From: Porticoccus sp033791605 | GTDB taxonomy: Bacteria > Pseudomonadota > Gammaproteobacteria > Pseudomonadales > Porticoccaceae | Assembly (NCBI GenBank): GCA_033791605.1 | Contig: JASJGJ010000172.1 | Location: 1-58,469, forward strand | DNA: 58,469 bases | Direction: 5' to 3' | Part shown: in pieces, positions 1 to 7,359 of the stretch | Layout: the number at the start of each line of letters is the position of its first letter | Numbering within the stretch: position 1 is the stretch's first letter | Notes under the pieces: model-generated | Databases searched by the model: none | What the model was told of the DNA's origin: nothing | What the model saw: only the letters and a program-made list of their open reading frames with translations | Program-made: the position numbers and the translations under genes

Positions 1-27
1 GAGCTGTTGCAAGAAAAAAGTTAATCA

Positions 28-192
28 TTAACGTTGAGATGTTAAGGTTAAGCTCACAGTATCATCGCCAATGAACTTATTGCCCTTGTGTAATTTTGGC
101 CCAATTTGATTGTTATCTGAGGTATTGTCGGGATTGTTGTCAATATAAATGCTCGCTTTCTCACCTGTTATATTTAAAAACCATCGGGACAT
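28..192 (-). CDS. possible small protein, 54 residues, unknown
   Basis: An ATG at 192 opens a 54-codon frame ending in TAA at 28-30, with an AGG seven bases or so before the ATG. The product begins MSRWFLNITGEKAS and ends SLTLTSQR, is Asn/Asp-rich in the middle, and has no signal peptide or membrane segment. I do not recognise it. It may be an intact small gene, the tail of a decayed gene, or chance; its composition looks protein-like but that is the only support. It sits just outside the first cassette boundary. Confidence 0.3.
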   Translation of the reverse strand: MSRWFLNITGEKASIYIDNNPDNTSDNNQIGPKLHKGNKFIGDDTVSLTLTSQR

Positions 193-213
193 CAACCTGT
201 TAGAGAAAGAGAG

Positions 214-247
214 AAGGGGGGGTAATAGGACTCCCCCCCCTCACTTT
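214..247. terminator. G/C-run hairpin, terminator-like
   Basis: A run of seven G (216-222) is separated by about ten bases from a run of eight C (233-240), giving a very stable stem extended by GA/TC pairs, followed on the plus strand by a T-rich stretch. It could end plus-strand transcription entering from the left. Homopolymer G/C runs are also error-prone in assembly. Confidence 0.4.
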
Positions 248-354
248 GTTTTGAAAGGATTCAAATACTTTGATAAAAGCAATTAAAAATCAATTGGTTA
301 AAAAATATTTTCGAATTATAAATTTGGTAAAACGTGCATGTGCGATATACAAAT

Positions 355-361
355 GTTAGGT
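355..361 (+). other. integron core site GTTAGGT (left boundary of cassette 1)
   Basis: GTTAGGT fits the GTTRRRY core consensus of integron recombination sites. Its exact reverse complement, ACCTAAC, occurs at 766-772 as the first element of attC1. That is the relation expected between the start of an inserted cassette and the outer (R'') box of its own attC. The preceding bases (ACAAAT) recall the A-rich run before attI or attC core sites, but no complete attI or attC can be built to the left. Confidence 0.6.
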
Positions 362-852
362 TTCTTGAGAGATGAATAGTCCAGCAAATAATCAGAGTAG
401 TTTAAGCGATCCTGAGAGAACTGGTCATAGATCCGAAATCTATAATCAGCTATTTCGTGGTTTGCTATTAGTTAATTCTGGCGGAATAATCGCTTTGTTT
501 GCTTATTTGCAGGCGATTCCAAATAAGATTGCACTATCAAAGGTGATTTTGGTGGGTGTATTCTTGCTTTCTTTAAGCATGTTGTTTTCATTGCTATTTA
601 TGCAATATCGTTACCTCCTATCAGAGCAAGACCAATTTAAAAAATCTAGCGTGCTAGCAACTAAAAAACGTGAAGTGCTATATCTAAACTTTTCTATTGG
701 CTTGTTGTTTGCGGCATTACTGGAAATAATTGTTGGATCACTATGCCTGCTTTAGCAAAAACAAAACCTAACAAATACTTCGTGGCACCACTGTGTGGCT
801 GGGACCTCTGTTTCGGTGCTTCGTGCCTGCACTACGGCCCCATAAGCGGGCA
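356..852 (+). mobile_element. integron gene cassette 1 (one ORF plus attC)
   Basis: The unit runs from the TTAGGT half of the left core site to the end of attC1. It contains one open reading frame starting 10 bases after the core and ending 10 bases before attC, which is the compact layout of a mobile cassette. Insertion would be by a tyrosine recombinase (IntI) acting at G/TT. No intI gene lies in the window, so the array continues to the left or this is a remnant without integrase. Confidence 0.65.
372..755 (+). CDS. cassette-borne small membrane protein, unknown function
   Basis: This 127-residue protein has a polar N-terminus of about 25 residues and three hydrophobic segments, around residues 29-48, 55-78 and 102-127, the last reaching the C-terminus. 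It is therefore probably an inner-membrane protein. I recognise no family and no catalytic motif. The ATG at 372 has a weak GAGAG just before it. The gene fills a predicted integron cassette, where small unknown membrane proteins are common. The coding sequence is AT-rich compared with the transporter gene that follows, which fits a separate origin. Confidence 0.7.
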   Translation: MNSPANNQSSLSDPERTGHRSEIYNQLFRGLLLVNSGGIIALFAYLQAIPNKIALSKVILVGVFLLSLSMLFSLLFMQYRYLLSEQDQFKKSSVLATKKREVLYLNFSIGLLFAALLEIIVGSLCLL

Positions 853-858
853 TTAAAA
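766..858 (+). other. attC1 recombination site (VCR-like)
   Basis: The site starts with ACCTAAC (R'', fits RYYYAAC) followed by AAATACTTCG. It ends with GGCCCCATAAGCGGGCATTA, which strongly resembles the right end of Vibrio cholerae repeats as I remember it (AGCCCCTTAGGCGGGCGTTA, about 16 of 20 matching). The arms pair imperfectly, as is normal for attC sites that recombine as folded single strands. The final core reads ATT instead of GTT at 852-854, a change at the crossover base. Confidence 0.7.
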
Positions 859-2780
859 ACAGTCGATAGCATAGGAATTTTATGGCTAAGCTCAGGCAGT
901 GGATAAATCGGCTGCTAGGGGATGTGGGGGCTGTCTTCTATCTATCAATACTGTTCATTGGTGGCTTTCTGATTGCGACGGTAGTTGATCCTCAGACAGT
1001 GCAGAAGTTGGCGCAAAAAATTCTGGATGCGACAGAGAACAATTTTGGCTGGTTGTACCTGATGGCGACCAGTGGTTTTGTGATCTTTACGCTGGGGTTG
1101 GCTTTTTCCCGTTTCGGTAGTATTCGCCTCGGCCCTGACAATGAGCCACCCGAGTTCAATTTTAGCAGCTGGCTTGCGATGATTTTTTCTGGTGGCATGG
1201 GTGTGGGTTTAGTGTTCTGGGGTGTGGCAGAGCCGATGATGCATTTGAGTTCGCCGCCCTTGGGGATTGGTACACCGGGCTCAGTTGAGGCCGCACAGCT
1301 GGGTATGCGTTATTCCTTTTTTCATTGGGGCCTACATCAATGGGCCAATTTCACCGTGGTGGGTCTGGCTATTGCCTATGTTCGTTTCCGTCACAACAGT
1401 CACGGGTTAATTAGCGAAACGTTCCGCCCGTTGATGGGAGATCGTGTTGATCGCGGTTGGGGCAAAGCGATTGACACCCTGGCGGTGCTTTCCACCATTT
1501 TTGGTGTGGCGACAACACTTGGGATGGGGGCGCTACAGATCAATAGCGGGCTGACCAGGCTCTTCGAGGTGTCCTATGGAGTAACGCCGCAGATGATGAT
1601 CATAGCTGGGCTCGGCTCGCTCTTCATACTGTCAGCCATGACGCCATTGAATCGGGGAATTCGTTATCTGAGTAATGCCAATATGATTTTGGCTGCGGGA
1701 TTGCTGTTGTTTGTGCTAATCCTCGGTCCTACCGCGTTTATTTTCAGCGAACTAACACAAACCATCGGCGAATATTTGGGTAACATCGTACAGATGAGTT
1801 TGGTGACTACCCCGTATTCCAGTGAGCATTGGGTACAGCAATGGACCATTTTCTATTGGGCTTGGGGCCTTAGCTGGGCTCCCTTCGTCGGCAGTTTTAT
1901 TGCCCGTATCTCCCGGGGGCGCACGATCCGGGAATTTGTGCTGGGAGTTATGATCGTACCAGTGCTCCTAAGTATGCTCTGGTTCTCCACCTTCGGTGGT
2001 TCAGCCATCTACTTTGAGTTGTTCGAACATGCCGGCATCGCTGCCGCGGTGGCGCAGGAGGTGCCAGCAGGACTTTATGTAATGCTAGATCAGTTACCGG
2101 GCGGATATTATGCGGCAATTGCTGCAGTGCTGTTAGTGTCCATGTTTGTGGTGACTTCTGCGGACTCTGCCACTTTTGTGCTGGGCATGTTCACGTCCAA
2201 GGGCGTTCTTAATCCCACTCGCTTTGTGCGTATTCTCTGGGGTGTCCTACAGTTATTGATGGCGGCAGTACTGCTGCTTAGCGGTGGTCTGCTTGGCTTG
2301 CGTACCGTTTCCATCGTTACAGCTTTTCCTTTTATGTTGCTGATGGTATTAATGGCTTATTCGCTTTACCGGGATTTGGTTCTGGAATCGCTGCGCCTAG
2401 CAGAGAAAGATAAACTATTACATGAGAGGATTGAGTTGTTGCTGCTGCGAGAGTCGGAACGGGAGGCAGTGCGTCAGGCAGAGGACGAGGCTCACCCCAC
2501 AGCGCTGGATGAACCGGAGCCGGACCTCAAACATGTAGACATTAAGGAGGGTGGCGGATCGGTTTAGTATAGAGTTATGGGAATACCGCCTATATTCCTG
2601 CCGGAACGGTGAATTGTCGAGACGCAAACTCAATGTGCCACTATGGCACTGATGATGTTGAATTTACAGTATTAGACTGCCAGAAGGTCGTAAGAAAGAT
2701 GGAAATAGCACAGCTAGCAACTTGTTCAAGTCGAAAGCCTGCGTCGCGGGTGCTTCTTTGTCGTCGGCTCAACCAAATCG
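853..2780 (+). mobile_element. integron gene cassette 2 (BCCT transporter plus attC2)
   Basis: The unit is bounded by the degenerate core of attC1 on the left and by GTTAGGC of attC2 on the right. It carries a single gene that begins 23 bases after the left core. About 1.9 kb is long for a cassette, but the two boundary sites and the short 5' leader fit. The alternative is that cassette 1 inserted next to a resident transporter gene and attC2 is independent. Confidence 0.5.
882..2567 (+). CDS. BCCT family betaine/choline/carnitine-type transporter
   Basis: This 561-residue inner-membrane secondary transporter of the BCCT family imports quaternary ammonium or sulfonium osmolytes such as glycine betaine or choline. 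The glycine motif is G105-M-G-V-G109, the form found in sodium-coupled betaine carriers of the BetP type. The aromatic substrate-box helix begins at W321 (WTIFYWAWGLSW) and continues to SRGRT. A late VTSADSATFVLG segment is also typical. The C-terminal tail is about 60 residues, charged and probably cytoplasmic. The start at 882 has AGGA upstream. It lies only 23 bases after attC1, so it has almost no room for its own promoter. The exact substrate cannot be read from sequence. Confidence 0.92.
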   Translation: MAKLRQWINRLLGDVGAVFYLSILFIGGFLIATVVDPQTVQKLAQKILDATENNFGWLYLMATSGFVIFTLGLAFSRFGSIRLGPDNEPPEFNFSSWLAMIFSGGMGVGLVFWGVAEPMMHLSSPPLGIGTPGSVEAAQLGMRYSFFHWGLHQWANFTVVGLAIAYVRFRHNSHGLISETFRPLMGDRVDRGWGKAIDTLAVLSTIFGVATTLGMGALQINSGLTRLFEVSYGVTPQMMIIAGLGSLFILSAMTPLNRGIRYLSNANMILAAGLLLFVLILGPTAFIFSELTQTIGEYLGNIVQMSLVTTPYSSEHWVQQWTIFYWAWGLSWAPFVGSFIARISRGRTIREFVLGVMIVPVLLSMLWFSTFGGSAIYFELFEHAGIAAAVAQEVPAGLYVMLDQLPGGYYAAIAAVLLVSMFVVTSADSATFVLGMFTSKGVLNPTRFVRILWGVLQLLMAAVLLLSGGLLGLRTVSIVTAFPFMLLMVLMAYSLYRDLVLESLRLAEKDKLLHERIELLLLRESEREAVRQAEDEAHPTALDEPEPDLKHVDIKEGGGSV

Positions 2781-2786
2781 TTAGGC
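2712..2786 (+). other. attC2 recombination site (aadA-type attC)
   Basis: The left arm AGCTAGCAACTTGTTCAAGTCG aligns without gaps to the left arm of the classical aadA-cassette attC as I remember it. In two pieces, AGCTAGCAACTTG matches GTCTAACAATTCG partly, and TTCAAGTCG matches TTCAAGCCG with one change. The right arm CGGCTCAACCAAATC followed by GTTAGGC (2780-2786) matches CGGCTTAACTCAAGC plus core. R'' has CTAGC where CTAAC is expected; the crossover core GTTAGGC is perfect. A small inner stem (AAGC with GCTT) fills the centre. Confidence 0.7.
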
Positions 2787-3992
2787 CAAATATTGGGAGT
2801 TTATATATTGGTGGGAAGAAATGACTGAATCTTTAAACATTGTCTCAAGTAAATCAGGTTTACCACCCGGCTCACTTATTCATGTAGGTGATGTTTTGGA
2901 AACTGTAACCAGAATGTCAGTGATTGACTACAGCACAGAAAACTTTGAAGAGAAGAAGATTCAATCTATAGATGAGGTTCTAAAATACAAGGACAGTAAT
3001 ACCGTCACCTGGGTCATTATCGAGGGGTTAACAAATGTTGGTGTTGTAGAGCGCATTGGAGAAATGTTCGACATACATCAACTTGTTCTCGAAGATATTT
3101 TGAATACTCACCAGAGACCAAAATTCGAGGAGTATGATGATCACCTTTATATTGTACTCAAATGTTTATTGCCTGAAGATGATCAGTTCGCAGTTACCTA
3201 TGAACAAGTCAGCCTTTTAGTTCTCAAGAATTTTGTTTTTGCGTTCAAAGAAAAGGAGGATGATCTTTTTCATTCTGTTCAGCAACGAATTAGATCAAGC
3301 AAAGGTCGAATAAGACAGCTGGGCTCAGATTATCTAACTTACACTATCTTGGATATCATTGTTGACCAGAATTTTGTTCTCATAGATTCACTGGATGACG
3401 CCATCACTTCGCTCGAAGATGTTTTATTAGCTTCCGAACCAACGTCAAACACACTTAATACAATTCAAATCCTTAAAAGGGAAGTCATAAGTATTAGAAA
3501 ACATGTCTCTCCGGTTAGAGAGTTGATCACAGGAATGCTGCGTAGCGAATCTGAGTTGATTGACGAAAAAACTCATATATACCTAAGAGACGTATCTGAT
3601 CATGCCGTACGTGTAATAGAGTCAATAGAATCATACAGAGAGATATTAACAGGACTATTAGATATCTACATATCTAGCGTAAGTAATAAAATGAATGAAA
3701 CCATGAAGGTGTTGACTGTATTCGCTTCAATTTTTATTCCTTTGACTTTTCTTGCAGGGATATACGGAATGAATTTTGAATATATGCCTGAGTTGAAATG
3801 GAAATGGGCATATCCAACCCTCTGGGCTGCATTTATTACGATTCCCGTTGTGCTACTTATCTATTTTAAAAGAAAGAAATGGCTATAGGGCTAATTCAAA
3901 CATTAGGACAAACAAGGCGCTTCACTTGCACCCTCGAGCTTTAACATCAGACAGAACACCAAATCCTTAGTCTGTACGGAAAAGCCGGACGG
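2781..3992 (+). mobile_element. possible integron gene cassette 3 (corA)
   Basis: The left boundary is the perfect core of attC2, and the single gene begins 34 bases later, as in the two units before it. The right boundary rests only on a degenerate attC-like sequence after corA (3905-3999), so the unit may not be a complete cassette. The gene's codon use, with frequent AGA and ATA, differs from the core genes of the window. Confidence 0.35.
2821..3888 (+). CDS. corA: CorA-type magnesium/cobalt channel
   Basis: This 355-residue protein is a CorA family divalent-metal channel, which works as a homopentamer in the inner membrane. The C-terminal pore signature G316-M-N-F319 follows the first of two membrane helices (about residues 293-315), and a second helix (about 330-349) ends in a basic KRKKW tail. 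The long N-terminal part is the cytoplasmic metal-sensing domain, with the usual acidic and coiled-coil stretches. The start at 2821 follows GGGAAGAA. The gene is richer in AT and in AGA/ATA codons than its neighbours, which suggests acquisition. It follows directly on attC2. Confidence 0.93.
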   Translation: MTESLNIVSSKSGLPPGSLIHVGDVLETVTRMSVIDYSTENFEEKKIQSIDEVLKYKDSNTVTWVIIEGLTNVGVVERIGEMFDIHQLVLEDILNTHQRPKFEEYDDHLYIVLKCLLPEDDQFAVTYEQVSLLVLKNFVFAFKEKEDDLFHSVQQRIRSSKGRIRQLGSDYLTYTILDIIVDQNFVLIDSLDDAITSLEDVLLASEPTSNTLNTIQILKREVISIRKHVSPVRELITGMLRSESELIDEKTHIYLRDVSDHAVRVIESIESYREILTGLLDIYISSVSNKMNETMKVLTVFASIFIPLTFLAGIYGMNFEYMPELKWKWAYPTLWAAFITIPVVLLIYFKRKKWL

Positions 3993-3999
3993 TTATAAC
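3905..3999 (+). other. degenerate attC-like sequence after corA
   Basis: GGACAAACAAGGCGCTTCAC on the left and AAAAGCCGGACGGTTATAAC on the right can pair partly (AAGCG/C with GCC-CTT, and AAC with GTT at the ends), with attC-like spacing of box and spacer. Neither R'' nor R' fits its consensus well. I list it because it closes a third unit after two better sites; alone it would not be convincing. Confidence 0.25.
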
Positions 4000-4071
4000 A
4001 TTGTATTTTTACCCGAAAGCTAAGCAATTTATTGCAGAATTATCGAAGTACAACACGCATAATTCTTCAAT

Positions 4072-4818
4072 CTAAAATTCATATTCGATTAAAAAACGTA
4101 ATGTATTATTGGCACTTTCTTCTGACATGCCGAATATCATACCGGCTTCCCAGTGCAATCTTTTACGTGTGCCAGTGACGATGTTTCCCATAATGACAGG
4201 GCCGATTGCCTGGGTATCTTCTCCAGCATAAAGTTCCAAAGCCGGTTCAAACCAGCGGGACAGACGGTAACGCATTTGAAGGGCGGCAGAGGTTTCGATT
4301 TCATCTTCAATGTCAGACCCCCATTCATGGGTAATTAGAAAATTTCCTGTGCCGCTCCATCGGCCCCATTCTTTCTCTACTAGAACGCCGGTGGAGAACT
4401 CCCAGATGCTCTCATGCATTTCTTTTTCCAACTCGAAGAGTAGGCCCCAGTCAGCCCAATATTCCCCTTGTTCGGTGGCTTGCCATTTTACTTCAAGCTC
4501 ATAGGCTTTCAGTTTAAAACTGGTGTCGTCGGAGTTTTCACCGGTCAGGTAGATTTCACCAAACCAGCGGTCACCAAAGGCTCTGCCATAGGAAAAACGG
4601 TGTAGCTGAAGGTGATCGTTAGCTTCGGGTTGGTCATCCTGATATATGGTCCGCCATTCCAGTTCCTGCTCTAAAGCATCCACATAGGGGTGGTAGACTT
4701 TATCAACAGAATTTCCATCAGCCAGAGATGCTGAGGAGAGCACATAGACAATTGGTATTAGCCATAGGGTGGCTCGATTTTGGCGTGACGCTGTGGAGGG
4801 CTCGATAATTGTCTTCAT
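4072..4818 (-). CDS. predicted outer-membrane protein of the FTR1 operon
   Basis: This 248-residue protein has an N-terminal signal sequence (hydrophobic stretch about 17-33, cleavage near LADG). The mature part is rich in alternating Trp/Tyr/Phe strands and ends in an aromatic residue (EYEF), as outer-membrane beta-barrels do. I do not recognise the family. It is the last gene of the minus-strand run; its ATG at 4818 is one base from the FTR1 stop codon, so translation is likely coupled. By context it may help metal reach the periplasm or act as a porin, but that is inference. Confidence 0.65.
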   Translation of the reverse strand: MKTIIEPSTASRQNRATLWLIPIVYVLSSASLADGNSVDKVYHPYVDALEQELEWRTIYQDDQPEANDHLQLHRFSYGRAFGDRWFGEIYLTGENSDDTSFKLKAYELEVKWQATEQGEYWADWGLLFELEKEMHESIWEFSTGVLVEKEWGRWSGTGNFLITHEWGSDIEDEIETSAALQMRYRLSRWFEPALELYAGEDTQAIGPVIMGNIVTGTRKRLHWEAGMIFGMSEESANNTLRFLIEYEF

Positions 4819-4819
4819 C

Positions 4820-5680
4820 TTAAGAATGGGTATTTATTTTGAAAGTTTTTGGATTTTTATGTTGAGTTAAAAGTGTTGTTCTCAACAAGTTGCATAGAAA
4901 AATAAGTAGCATGCCGCAGATATAACTTATGCCTTGAAACAAAGAAGGTGTGGCTTCGTAACCAACCAGTGCATAGAGTAGATGACCAAGGATTGAATTT
5001 TCTGGAAGTAACTCGGAGCTGTCCCAGAGTATTGTTGAGTAGGGGAGCCAGTCAGCTTGTGTCAGTAATAGGGTGGCCTGTGACGCCATGTTGCCCGCCA
5101 CTAGAGCGAGTAATACTAATCCTCCCGGTGCTATCCACTTGGCAGGTAGTCCAAGCAACCCATAGTAGATTAACACTCCAGCACTGAGGCCAATACCGAC
5201 ACCTATTCCTGCACCTGTCAGTGTGGGTTGAATGTGTGAGGGATGGCCTATGACCCCACCAATATAAATAAAGACTTCTGAGCCTTCTCGTGTGAGTGCC
5301 AGAGAGACAATCAGTAGTATCCAAACAATAGACCACCCATTTTTTTGATGATGCCGGGTTGATTCTTTATTGAGAGTGTCGGGACTTTCTCCGGGAAGAA
5401 AACTGTTTTTGGGAAGAAAGGCAGTAAAAATACCCAAGAAAAATAGTATGCTGAACTGTATGAGAGCATTCACTACTTCTTGGCCCACATAGTCGAACCA
5501 CTCGGAAATGTCTGCCATATTAATGGCAAAAAAGAGAGCGCCAATGGCTCCCAGACTAATAGCAACAAATAGCCAATGCGGTTTGATACCGTAGCGTTTG
5601 GAAAAAACCAGTAAGACGCTGATGAGAAGAGCTGCTTCTAAAATTTCCTGAAGAATAAGAATCACAGAATTTAGAAACAT
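4820..5680 (-). CDS. FTR1 family iron permease
   Basis: This integral inner-membrane protein of the FTR1/EfeU family carries ferric iron across the membrane by its glutamate motifs. I start it at the ATG at 5680 (MFLNSVILIL), which has GGAG upstream and lies 19 bases after the cupredoxin stop; a longer frame reaching 5872 would overlap that gene. The product is 286 residues with about seven membrane segments. The second motif is a perfect R131-E-G-S-E135. The first is Q11-E-I-L-E15, keeping both glutamates but losing the usual arginine. No EfeO or EfeB partner is present; the neighbouring cupredoxin is the likely partner. Confidence 0.88.
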   Translation of the reverse strand: MFLNSVILILQEILEAALLISVLLVFSKRYGIKPHWLFVAISLGAIGALFFAINMADISEWFDYVGQEVVNALIQFSILFFLGIFTAFLPKNSFLPGESPDTLNKESTRHHQKNGWSIVWILLIVSLALTREGSEVFIYIGGVIGHPSHIQPTLTGAGIGVGIGLSAGVLIYYGLLGLPAKWIAPGGLVLLALVAGNMASQATLLLTQADWLPYSTILWDSSELLPENSILGHLLYALVGYEATPSLFQGISYICGMLLIFLCNLLRTTLLTQHKNPKTFKINTHS

Positions 5681-5699
5681 GAGGGTTTTTCTCCAGTGT

Positions 5700-6044
5700 T
5701 CATGGATTAACCACCACGACTTTCCCTTGGGCTGTCTTGGGATAAAATTCTCCAAAAAAGGGATATTCTCCCGGTGGTAAAGGCCCGACAAAAACAACGG
5801 CTTTACGATTTCCAGAGATAACTTTTTCCCGATTAAGTTCGTAGCTTTCAAATTCCTCTGCTGTCGGATCAAGATTGTTGATGAGCAATTTGACCTTGGT
5901 ATTTGCCGGAATTTCGATGACTGCTGGAAAAAACAAATGATCCTGAATTTTTATTTCTACCACCGGGGTAGCGGCAACAACTTGACTACCCCATAGTACT
6001 AGGCTCAGTGCGGCGGTTTTCAATTTCCATAGTTTATTTTTCAT
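5700..6044 (-). CDS. periplasmic cupredoxin-domain protein
   Basis: This 114-residue protein starts at the ATG at 6044 (MKNKLWKLKT). It has a signal peptide ending near VVAATP, followed by one cupredoxin-like beta-sandwich (about residues 27-114). Motifs typical of EfeO-type or FTR1-linked cupredoxins are FFPAVIEIPA, a Glu/Phe-rich EEFES, and PPGEYPFFGEF near the end. The classical Cys-His copper set of plastocyanin is not evident, so the metal site may be acidic. The start codon overlaps the kinase stop by 11 bases. It probably delivers or oxidises iron for the adjacent FTR1 permease. Confidence 0.8.
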   Translation of the reverse strand: MKNKLWKLKTAALSLVLWGSQVVAATPVVEIKIQDHLFFPAVIEIPANTKVKLLINNLDPTAEEFESYELNREKVISGNRKAVVFVGPLPPGEYPFFGEFYPKTAQGKVVVVNP

Positions 6045-7359
6045 GGGGTGTATCTGTTTTATTGAACAGAACGGTAAATGTTGTTCCGCCGTTATCAAAC
6101 CCAGAAGGTGAAATACTGATGCTGGCATTGTGCAGCTCAACAATATGATTCACGATCGTTAATCCAAGCCCACATCCTGGTGTTGCTGCCACTGTAGCTT
6201 GATGATTTAGTCTCTGAAAACGTTCGTAAACTTTGTTGTAATCTTCGGGAGCAATTCCCAAACCAGAATCTTCAACTTTTAGGCAGACTCGAGTATCTAG
6301 GTTTTCTACAGATACTCGTATAAGGCCACCTTCAGGTGTGTATTTATTGGCGTTGCTCAGTAAATTCTGGAGCAGAGTCTGAAGGCTAAAGAGGTCACCC
6401 TCAATGATTGTTGTTGAACCCTCAAGCTCCAGAGTTTGGTGTTTTTTCTCAAAGCTGGAATGTTGGTCTGCGATAACATCCTGTGCCAGCTGGTAAAGAT
6501 TGACGGGGGTGAAATGACTGGAGAACTCTCCGGGGCTCGATCTATACAGAGACAATAGCTGTTCGACCAAATGCTGCATACGATCGACACCGGATTGAAG
6601 CTGAGTAAATGCTTCATTATCATCCGTTAAATCTTCCCTGAGATTATGTAATTGAATTTTTAAGGCACTGATCGGTGTACGCAATTCGTGAGCCGCATCT
6701 GCCGTAAAGCGTTTTTCACGTTCTAGCGCAAAACCTAATCTGGACATCAGTGCATTGATAGATTGAATGACCTGTTCCAGTTCATTTTTCAATGCGGGAA
6801 TTTCAATAGGAGAAAGATCATTTACCTGTTTGTTTTTTAATTGATTGGATAAATCTTGTAGGGGCTTAAGTCCTCGGCTGATAATGAGCCAAATAAATAA
6901 TCCGATGAGAGGGATACCTATAACAATGGGTAATACGGCTTTAATAATGACATTTTCCGCCAGAGCAAATCGAATATCTTTTCGTTCAGCGGCGATGATC
7001 CAGTTACTGTTTGCCGGATCGAAATAGACAAAGGTTCGCCATCTATAACCATCGAAATTGGCGTATCCAAAGCCAGGATAAAGCTCTGTAATATTTTTCC
7101 CTTTCGCATTCGTCGATGCACCAAGGAGTTGATTTTTATGCCAAACCTGATAAGCCAGGTCGGTCAGGTGATTGAGGCTTGAGGTGGTTTTATCTGCATG
7201 GAGGTTGGAAATGAGCTTGGCGGTATCAAGTAATTGGTTATCAAAAAGATTTTCAGCCTCCTTTAAACTGGAATTATAACCTTGAAGTGCGGCTACAAAA
7301 TTAAACAGTGTTAGCGTCGCCAGTATGGAGGCGATGAGAAAAACGCGAATTGAACTCAT
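6034..7359 (-). CDS. two-component sensor histidine kinase (QseC/PmrB-like)
   Basis: This 441-residue membrane kinase has one helix at residues 5-25, a periplasmic domain of about 115 residues, a second helix near 142-162, a HAMP linker, and a dimerisation domain with the phosphorylated His224 (in AHELRTP). The ATPase domain carries N (NLLSNANKY), G1 (DSGLGI) and G2 (GCGLGLTI) boxes. The periplasmic part lacks a clear ExxE pair of the kind PmrB uses to bind ferric iron. It overlaps the response regulator by four bases (ATGA) and is itself overlapped by the cupredoxin gene, so it belongs to the operon it probably controls. Confidence 0.93.
   Translation of the reverse strand: MSSIRVFLIASILATLTLFNFVAALQGYNSSLKEAENLFDNQLLDTAKLISNLHADKTTSSLNHLTDLAYQVWHKNQLLGASTNAKGKNITELYPGFGYANFDGYRWRTFVYFDPANSNWIIAAERKDIRFALAENVIIKAVLPIVIGIPLIGLFIWLIISRGLKPLQDLSNQLKNKQVNDLSPIEIPALKNELEQVIQSINALMSRLGFALEREKRFTADAAHELRTPISALKIQLHNLREDLTDDNEAFTQLQSGVDRMQHLVEQLLSLYRSSPGEFSSHFTPVNLYQLAQDVIADQHSSFEKKHQTLELEGSTTIIEGDLFSLQTLLQNLLSNANKYTPEGGLIRVSVENLDTRVCLKVEDSGLGIAPEDYNKVYERFQRLNHQATVAATPGCGLGLTIVNHIVELHNASISISPSGFDNGGTTFTVLFNKTDTPHEK

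Noticed and set aside
1..354. attI site or further attC left of the first core
   Set aside because: The bases just before GTTAGGT look A-rich as in attI, but no integrase-binding repeats, pairing arms or intI sequence could be found.
2609..2824. 71-codon plus-strand frame between the BCCT gene and corA
   Set aside because: It runs through the attC2 site, has no ribosome site, and its product looks unlike a protein.
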